Positions 52,925-61,400 of a stretch of 64,000 bases of DNA are shown in pieces. This DNA comes from Sphaerolaimus hirsutus (lineage: Eukaryota; Nematoda; Chromadorea; Monhysterida; Sphaerolaimidae). How positions within the stretch are numbered: position 1 is the first letter of the stretch; every line of letters starts with the position of its first letter. The position numbers and the translations under genes are program-made. The stretch is from contig OZ038455.1 of assembly GCA_964036195.1 (NCBI GenBank), forward strand, positions 2,931,855-2,995,854, in the 5' to 3' direction. The notes beneath the pieces are model-generated. The model was given only the letters and a program-made list of their open reading frames with translations. It searched no databases and was not told the DNA's origin.

Positions 52925-53698
52925 CAGAGTTGCAAAAACGTATTTACGTTTACCCGAAATACCCGGTTATTCGGGTATTTATACTAACGTTTATGTTGAC
53001 GTTTTCATAAAATACCGTTACGTTTTGTTACGTTTTCCTGACCGAAATACCCAGGTACCAGAGAAAACGTAAAAAACGTTGTGAGACTAAAAATTTTGGC
53101 AAAATGCAACTACCACTATAAATTTCTGACAATTTTTAAAGATTTTGCGTGCAAGCGTGCACTTTTCCTCCACAGATGCCGTATTTTCAAAATAGGTATA
53201 TTCAATATTCAAATTTTTCTATAGTTCGACCCCACCTGCAGTGCAGAGTATTATGCATTGCTTCCCAAACTCGGAATTGTGCCAGATGCTTATAAAGAAG
53301 TCAGCGGACGCTGTTATTTAGTGGCTTTCATTGATTGGTATTGTGCCATTAGAAGATCAAATGTTGAAAAAACTCAGAATCATTATACTACAAATTTTTT
53401 GTGACATAACACTTGGAAAAACGTTGACAGAATGTGAAAAATAGACTGAAAAACTGCTGAAAAAATTGAAGGGCAGCTTCCAACAGATGGTCTCTCCAAT
53501 AGAAAGTTGGTGAAAAATAGAAGGGCACCTTTCTATTAGATGAAATATGGTAAAAATATTTTACGTTTACGTTTTATTTTACGTTTTCCCCGGTATTTAA
53601 AAAATACCTTAAGTTTTAGTATTTATACTTTCATTTTGGAAAATGTATTTACGTTTACGTTTACGTTTTCCAAAAATACCAGTATTTGTACAACTCTG
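52925..53698. mobile_element. hAT-type MITE of the CAGAGTTGT family carrying a C-type lectin exon fragment
   Basis: Target duplication CAAAATAC (52917-52924) against CAAAACAC (53699-53706), 7 of 8. Ends CAGAGTTGCAAAAACG and complement CAACTCTG with acgtttacgttt tracts. The centre holds an acceptor-exon-donor unit (53225-53337) unlike anything in sister copies. Confidence 0.82.
53225..53337 (+). pseudogene. C-type lectin-like exon fragment inside a hAT-type MITE
   Basis: Acceptor aatttttctatag, then an open frame FDPTCSAEYYALLPKLG and YKEVSGRCYLVAFID, then donor gtattg at 53338. The spacing of C, YKEVSGRCYLV and a split Trp codon looks like the start of a C-type lectin domain. Frame 0 in, phase 2 out. 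No partner exon with matching phase was found before the signal-peptide exon at 54058. It lies wholly between the MITE TIRs, so I infer capture of a host exon; an exon of an upstream gene that the MITE ends happen to flank is the alternative. Confidence 0.5.
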
Positions 53699-54057
53699 CA
53701 AAACACTTACTGTGTTACGTTAGAACATCATTTTTACCATCTACATCCTTATACAAGGCTGTAAAAACTTACCTAAATGGTGGTTATTCTTGCATTTTTC
53801 ACGTTTTTCCCTCAAAATTTTCACTCTGAAAAGATAAACCCCCCGGGGGGTAATTCGAGGAATTATGGTACACACTTTTTGGGTATATTTCAACAAGTTT
53901 GAGCAACTATTTATAACATGTGTGACAACTGACAGCAATGTTCACTGGACTCATTTATCTTGTCGTTATTAAGACTAGATTATTATCCATAGGAACAGTT
54001 ACTCTTATGCAAATATCTAGAATACATTTTACCATTCATTTCTTTACAAACAACAAC

Positions 54058-55489
54058 ATGAGACTGTTTATTTTGGCTGCACTATTTGTAAGTGTGAAGA
54101 GTGGGCAATCATTAAAATCAAGCAAATGCCCTTGTCACAACGAAGCCAACACACTAGTGACATATTTTGGGAGCAGCTGTTTTGTGACGCACACTGGGGG
54201 TACTGGATTGGTCAATTGGTGCCACTTCCAGACCCTGTAAAATGCCCTGTAAAATGTCAAATGTCATGCAAAGTGGCAAAAGTCATGAGAAATGTCATGT
54301 CAAATTGCAAACTCCTTTGCCATTTAACAGGGCATTTTACATGGCTTTTGCCAGTTTGCATGACAATTGGAATTTTGCAGGGCATTTCACAGGCTTTGGA
54401 AGTGTCCCCTGGACACAGGCTGTGACAGGGCAAGTGGACTCACTCAGTGACTGCATGCAAAACTATGCACTGGCTGCAGTGCATGACCCACACCTCAGAC
54501 TCTCTGTGGCCCACAGATTTAAACAGGTATTTTTGTGTGTGGTGTGATGTGCACTGTGCAGAAACAAGGGAGCTGGTTTCATTAGGAATTGTGTGTATGA
54601 AATGTCTACAAAAAACTGTCTGAAAAAATTTAGAAGTAAAACCCAGGCAAGCAGTTGACAAATCCACTCTGAATCAGGTCAAGAGTTGATCAGAACGTTC
54701 TTGTGCTTGTTTTTCTGTGGGAGAAACTACAAGAAGTATGATAAGTTCATGTTATCCATATGAACAAGTACAGCCAAAAGTTAAAATCCTGGGGGAGCAG
54801 CAGGGCAGTGAAAGTTGTTCCAGTGGGTAAAAAGAGGTGACTGAAAATGAGCAATTCACTTCTACATCACCATCAGATCAGAATGACAAACCAAATCTTT
54901 GGAACACTTTTCCCAGTTGAATGTCAATTGAATTTTTCAAATGAGGATACCAATCAAAGATTGACAACACAGCTGTTGATTTTTTTCAGATGATGCCAGA
55001 CATGTATGGCATCAGGTTGAGAGTAGCCTTTGCAATGGAAACTGATTCACAATGGGTTTGGTTGAAAGATGGCGGTAACAACATAACTGCCAATGTTAGT
55101 GTCACTTACACCAGTGCCTGTGCATACACATTCATTAAACTGATCCTTTTTGGAAACTGAAAATTTGGAGAACAGTTTTAGAACTGTTTTTGAAGAAAAT
55201 ACTGACAAAGAAGGAATGCTGAAATAACTCATTCAAACACTTATCAGTTTTATTTTAAAAAGAGTTGAAAAACACTATAAAGAGTGCATTCATTTAAACC
55301 ATCACCACCCTGATAGATTTAGACAAAAACTGAAACTGTTTCAGCTGAGCAGCTTAGTGCTGTGGATTGGTGAAGGGTCGACTTTGCCCCACCAGAACCA
55401 CTCAAGTGCAGTGCTCGACTTGGACTCGGGCCAACTGCTCACCGCTGACATCCACGAGATGCTGCCTGCGCTGTGGCAGATCAAAGCAT
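54058..55489 (+). CDS. Exons 1-4 of the multidomain gene: signal peptide and C-type lectin domain
   Basis: Exon 1 keeps frame from the signal peptide into KCPCHNEANTLVTYFGSSCF, where the genomic frame stops at TAA inside the MITE. Phase agrees if a donor at 54200 (gtactg) joins an acceptor at 54392 (tttcacag) in the right TIR, giving GGFGSVPWTQA. Exon 3 ends at gttagt after a possible N-glycosylation site NIT. Exon 4 encodes the last lectin strands ending KAC, phase 1. A second donor (gtaagtgtg at 54088) could split exon 1. Confidence 0.62.
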
Positions 55490-58400
55490 GTAAAGTTGGG
55501 GAAAGGACACTAACATAGTTTGTGCTGTCATGGCCTATGGGGCAAGGCCTAGTCCAGCACTCTGTAAAATGCCAGATAAAATTTGTTTATTGCTATCTAA
55601 AATGTAATATGAATGGCATTAATTACTGGTTTACTGTTACTTGTTATTGATATGAAGACCCTGTGTAGACCCTTTTCAGTTAATAGTAGGGTTGTGGGTT
55701 GATCAGCCACAACACCTCATGGCTAGTCAGCCCCGGGTTTTTGTCCAAATGCCTTTTGTTTGTTATTTCTTAAGATAATGACATTTTCTGTACACAGATT
55801 TTCACATGTCCAATTAAATTACAGCCGCATGGTCCCTGTCTCATTTCACATGTCAGAATGGAATACATGGGAGCAATGCAAATGATGACCATGAGATTGT
55901 TGCATCTACTTCTATTTCTGATGAAATTGTTTGTCAGAGGGAGTGTCACAAGGTGCAGTGCAATGCATACACATTGGTCACTGTTGATGGTGCGATTGAC
56001 AAGTGTATATTACATTCTGGTTACAGGTGTGCAAATGGCCGGTTGTGCATTGTTTAGTAGGATGGCAGAATTTACTGTACCATACATTATTTATGGAAAA
56101 TTTGAATACCATACCATACCATTTACTACAAAATTGAAGATTTACTGTACCGTTTACTGCAGAATAGAAAATTTACCATACCGTCTGCCACCCCATTGTT
56201 CAGTGTATTGTACAATTAGCACAATGATTTATTTCAATTATTTACATAGGTATCATTGTCTTCAAAAACCACAAGTAGTGAAAAATGTTCATGGAAAAAA
56301 TAGAAAGTGATAGTTTTACACTTATACTGCAGACTCAGGGCAAAAATGCCAAATGACACTGAAAAATTCTTTTATTTTGAGAAAAATTGAATGGGTAAAA
56401 TGTTTGCTCTTGAAATTGTGGTAGTTGATTGAGCTTAATTAATAAATGTGAAATGGAAACAAATGAGCTTTTTGTGTACTACTAGTGTGCTTGAAAAACT
56501 GAGGAAAGTGTGTATAGGTGTTTTCTAAATATGCAGCACATCTTTGGTGAGTTTGCAAAAGGTGACCGGGGCAACATTCTGTTCAAGGAAAGACACTACT
56601 CATGGCAAATGTAAGTCTCTTTGGTGTAATTGATAATAAATGTTCAATATTGAAAGTAATTGTTTGTAGATAATTTCAACTTTTTAATTGTCATTTTCAT
56701 AGTATTGATTTACCTGACAATGTTCCCATGGGATAAAGTAATTATCTGATGGCTTAATGGTCACATTTGCCAAACATCTCTGAAATATAGACATAGTGAA
56801 TCATATTAATCTATGCATTTTTAATCCATTTGTGCAGAGTTGTTAGAATTACTGAACTTTTTTTTCAGTACCGTATTTCCTCGAAATACCCCCCGGGGGG
56901 TGATTGTTTCATAGTGGTCCCGAGAGGGAGGGGGGGTTAAACGAGGGGGGGGGGGGGTATTTCGAGGGGGTGGGGGTTATTATTTCACAAGAAAATTTTT
57001 GAAAACCAAGTACGAAATTGTTGTCTGAAACGTACGCAGACGTCGAAAAATGCAACAAAAACTGCCATTTATAAGGTTCTGTAGACTAATATTAGTACGT
57101 AGATGGTATAAACACTGTTCTAACGTGATTCCGACATTGTTTTAACATGTGTTCTGCACTACGCAGAACATAAACTGCCGTATTTGTCATGTACGTTCTC
57201 TTTACACTCAATTTGGGGGGGTATTTCGAGGGGGGGGGGGGGTGATTGTTTCATAGTGGTCTCGAGAGGGGGGGTCAAACGAGGGGGGGGGGGGTATTTC
57301 AAGGGGGGGGGTATTTCGAGGAAATACGGTATATGTAAACGTTAAGTATTTTTTCTACTCACTACAAAGTATAGAAAACGTAAAATACTTTTTTTTACTC
57401 GTACTTACGCGTAAATGTGGGTACTTTTCTTGTGATTATAGAAACGGGTGCCTTTCGTCATAGAATATGTAAAATTGGGCACGTTTTCATTTTTACGTGT
57501 AAATACAGCACAGCGTATGTTTTTCAGTAAGAAAATGATAGATGAATAAAATGACTTTATAAATATAATTTATCAACAATACATTTTGCACGGAAATCTA
57601 CCATATGCCAACTGAATGAACGGAAAATTGGTTTTATTTCTGTCACAATAGAAATAGCGTTGGTAATATGGGATAATTTTAACGTGGAACAAACAACAGA
57701 CCATATTACTTAAGTTTATTCATCAAATTATAGTATTATTTTGTTCAAAGCTTGCGGTTTGAGCATTAAATGTCCCAAGTTGAAATTTCTAAAATACATT
57801 TTCCGTACGCGTATGCCTTGAAAATGTACGCGTACAAGTGCGTACGGTACTTGTTTTAAAAGTATACCGTATTTCCTCGAAATACCCCCCCCCCTCGAAA
57901 TACCCCCCCCCCGAAATACCCCCCCTCGAAATGGACACTATGAACTTATAAACCCCCCCCCTCGAAATACCCCCCCCCAAATTTAGTGTATAGAGAACGT
58001 AAATGACAAAGGCTGCGGTTTGTCATCCCGACAATGCAGAATACACGTTAAAAACGATGACTCTGTTATGTGAGAACAGTGTTTGTACGTCTACACACTT
58101 ATAAATGTCTTTAGAGTCTTATAAATGGCGATTTTTGTTGCATTTTTCGACGTCTGCGTACGTTTCAGACTACATTTTAGTACTGGGATTTCAAAAAATT
58201 TCTGGCGAAATAATAAACCCCCCCCTCAAAATACCCCCCCCTCGTTTAACCCCCCCTCAAAATTCTCACTCTGAAACAATAAACCCCCCGGGGGTATTTC
58301 GAGGAAATACGGTATGTAAATGTATTTACCGCGTACTCGCGTACGGCGTATTTTTTGAGTAAATGTACGTACCTTTTAACAACTTTGCATTTGTGTCAAT

Positions 58401-61400
58401 TTTTCCAGATTGTATCCCACTAAATTTGGATGTGAACACAGCAGTGTCATATACTGATTCAATAAATCCCAATAGGAATAAATATGGCAGTACTACCACA
58501 GCAACCATAACATGCCTCAATGGCACATATTTCCCTGACAACAAGCAGACAAAAGTGGAAATTGCATGTGATGATAGTGGAGAGTGGCTCTTCTGGGATG
58601 CAGCCACATACATCTGCAAGAAACTCACAAGTGGGACAACAAATAACAGTCTTTCACAAACACAAACACTGCATGTAAACAAATTCCATGCAGAAGTGTG
58701 GCTTTTTGACACTTACTATGCGGGCAGATGGCAAGAGTGGAAACCTGGGGCCAATGCAGTTGTTGTGCCTCAACAAACAGACATCATAGCAACAAACCAC
58801 TATATCAATATGGAAAGTGTAGCAGTCTACTACAAAGGACACGTCTACTTCATACAAAGTGAGAATATTGAGTTATTTATACTTTTCACAGCACAAATAT
58901 TCCATTAAGTGCCATGAACTGACTTCATTCACATTGGCCTCATTGTCATCAAGTCACTCTACTGTGAATACAGATGCTTCACAAAAAGTATTTTACATAT
59001 AAACACCTTCCCGGTCACGTCCGGCACCCAATTTTTGATTTCACTTGTGACATCCTATCTCCAGTTATAGGGTGCTCCAGAAGTTGAAACTTGGGGAGAT
59101 ATTGGCGCAACCCCCCGCTACTTTGCATGAATTGGGGGGGTCGCGGCGACCCCTTACAGGGTGTCGCCATAAGTTATTGGCTTTTCTGGTGTCCCGCACA
59201 GGTCCGGCATCCACTGATTTCTGAGCTGTGGGAGGGTTATAAATGTAAAATTTTGGGGATGTGCTGGCAACACCCCTCCCTTACTATACACTATTAAATA
59301 ATGTCGGATTAATGTGAAAAATTTCTAAAATATTCTTTATTCTATAAAAAACACGAGCCCCCAATAGATGGATGACAAATCATTCACTTTTTGGAACTTT
59401 TTTATTAGACACTTGAAGGTTTTTTATAAGACACTTGACACCGGTTTACAATATTTTTAAGGGAAGGGTTTGATGATAAAAGTTATGTAAAGAACCATAC
59501 CTCTAAAATGCCTGCATTACTAAATTTACTTGGGGGGAATTTTATGACACCATAATGACATCATTTCAGGAACAAAAATTTACAAAATTGACACTTTGAA
59601 ATTCCCACCAAATAAATTTTGCAATGCAGGTGTTTTAGAGGTGTGGTTCTTTACATGACTTTAATCATCAAACCCTTCACTTAAAAGTATCGTACACCAG
59701 CTCTTCAAGTGTCTTACAAAAAAGTTCCAAAAAGTGAATTTTTTGTCATCCATCTATTGGGTGGTCGTGTTTTTTTAGAGAATAAAAGAATATTTTAGAT
59801 ATTTTTTAGATTAACCCCACATTATTGAATAGTATCCCACATTATTGAATATAATTTTTGTATAGTAGGGGAGGGGTGTTGCCAACACATACCCAAAATT
59901 TTAGATTTACCATATTTCTCCGTGTAAACCATCCCCCCGTGCACAACGCCCGGGGCGTTATACAGCTGTATAGCGCCCCCGGGGCGCTATGCTTGGTTCC
60001 AAAAACATTAGCTACATGGAAATATTTTCAGGACAAATCAGGCTGAATGGTAATGAAAGGTCCACTTGGTTTGAACTATTTGAATGTTGTGCCTTGCGGC
60101 ACACATTGTTATTCTGCAGAATGCACGTTTTTCCATTGAATTCGGTGCACACGAGGAGGGAACAGAAAGTATGTAAATATTTAAGCAAACATTTTCCTTG
60201 CATAATGCCCCCCTCGCAATGATTTAACGCCCAGGCGTTATACAAGTTTTAAAAAAGGTTACCAAGGAGTGCCTTGGTTGTGTATAACGCCCGGGCAGTT
60301 TACACGGAGAAATACGGTATATCCCTCCCACAGCTCAGAAATCATTGGGTGCCGGACCTGGCGGGACCTCAGAAAAGCCAAAAAAATTTTTGCACTAATG
60401 GCGACGCACCCTCTAAGGGGTCGCCGCGACCCCCCGAATTCATGCGAAGTAGAGGGGGGTTGCGCCAATATTTACCCCAAGTTTCAGCTTCTGGCGCGCC
60501 CTCGAACTGGAGATAGGATGTCACAAGTGTCAACAAAAATAGGGTGCCGGACGTGACCGGGAATGTGTTTACATATACTTTGAAAACGTTCTGTTTTTTT
60601 ATTCAGGCGATGGCATATACAGGCAGCGTTTACATGGTTTTTCTGTGACGACAAAAAATGTGATTTTTCAACCATTCTTGGAATGAATGTGAAATATTTT
60701 ACATGTGTGATACCTTGATGGATCATGATTGTGTCAGCTTCACTGCCTGAGGCAAACATCAAATTCCATAGGTTCCATAATCACGCACACTAGATCACAC
60801 CTTTTTTCATGTTGTCGGTGGTTGTCGCTGTATTTGTTCTACAAGACCTCGGTAGCAAGGCTGTATAGAACAAATTCTCTGACAACCTCCGCTCCAACAA
60901 CAAGAAAAATACATTATCTAGTGTGCGTGCTTACCGTATTTCTCTGTTTATAACACCTGAGTGTTATACAAAATTGGAGGGATTTTCAGCGACCTTTTTC
61001 AAAACTTGTATAACACCCGGGTGTTAGGTCAAGGGGGTGTTATACACGGTACAGATGGTTTTACACTTTATTTACATGTAATAAGCTATGGAAAAGCGCA
61101 AAAAAATGGCGCCAAATGCCAGCGTGCAAGGTTCCCAGCAAAGTTGTTAAAAGGTACATACGTTTACTCAAAAAATACGCGTACGCGAGTACGTGGCAAA
61201 TACGTTTACATATACTTTTTAAAAAAGTAACGTACTCACGTGTACGCGTACGTTTTTGAAGCATACGCGTAAAGAAAACGTATTTCTGTGAAGTCAATGT
61301 GGGACATATTTATAAGGTGACTACACTGCAATGTACTCTATTTCCTCGAAATACCCCTCGAAGTTGTTTCATTGTGTTAATTTTGAGGGGGGGGTTAAAC

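Larger units (their letters stand above)
56835..58387. mobile_element. hAT-type MITE of the CAGAGTTGT family, 8-bp target duplication CATTTGTG, with two nested MITEs
   Basis: CATTTGTG at 56827-56834 and 58388-58395. Ends CAGAGTTGTTAGAATTACTG and complement CAACTTTG. The right end and its duplication lie 14-21 bp before the acceptor of exon 7 of the multidomain gene, so the pyrimidine tract is formed beside the insertion site. Contains 56871-57329 and 57867-58312. Confidence 0.92.

Noticed and set aside
58326-58712. 128-codon minus-strand frame
   Set aside because: Antisense shadow of exon 7 of the lectin-sushi gene.
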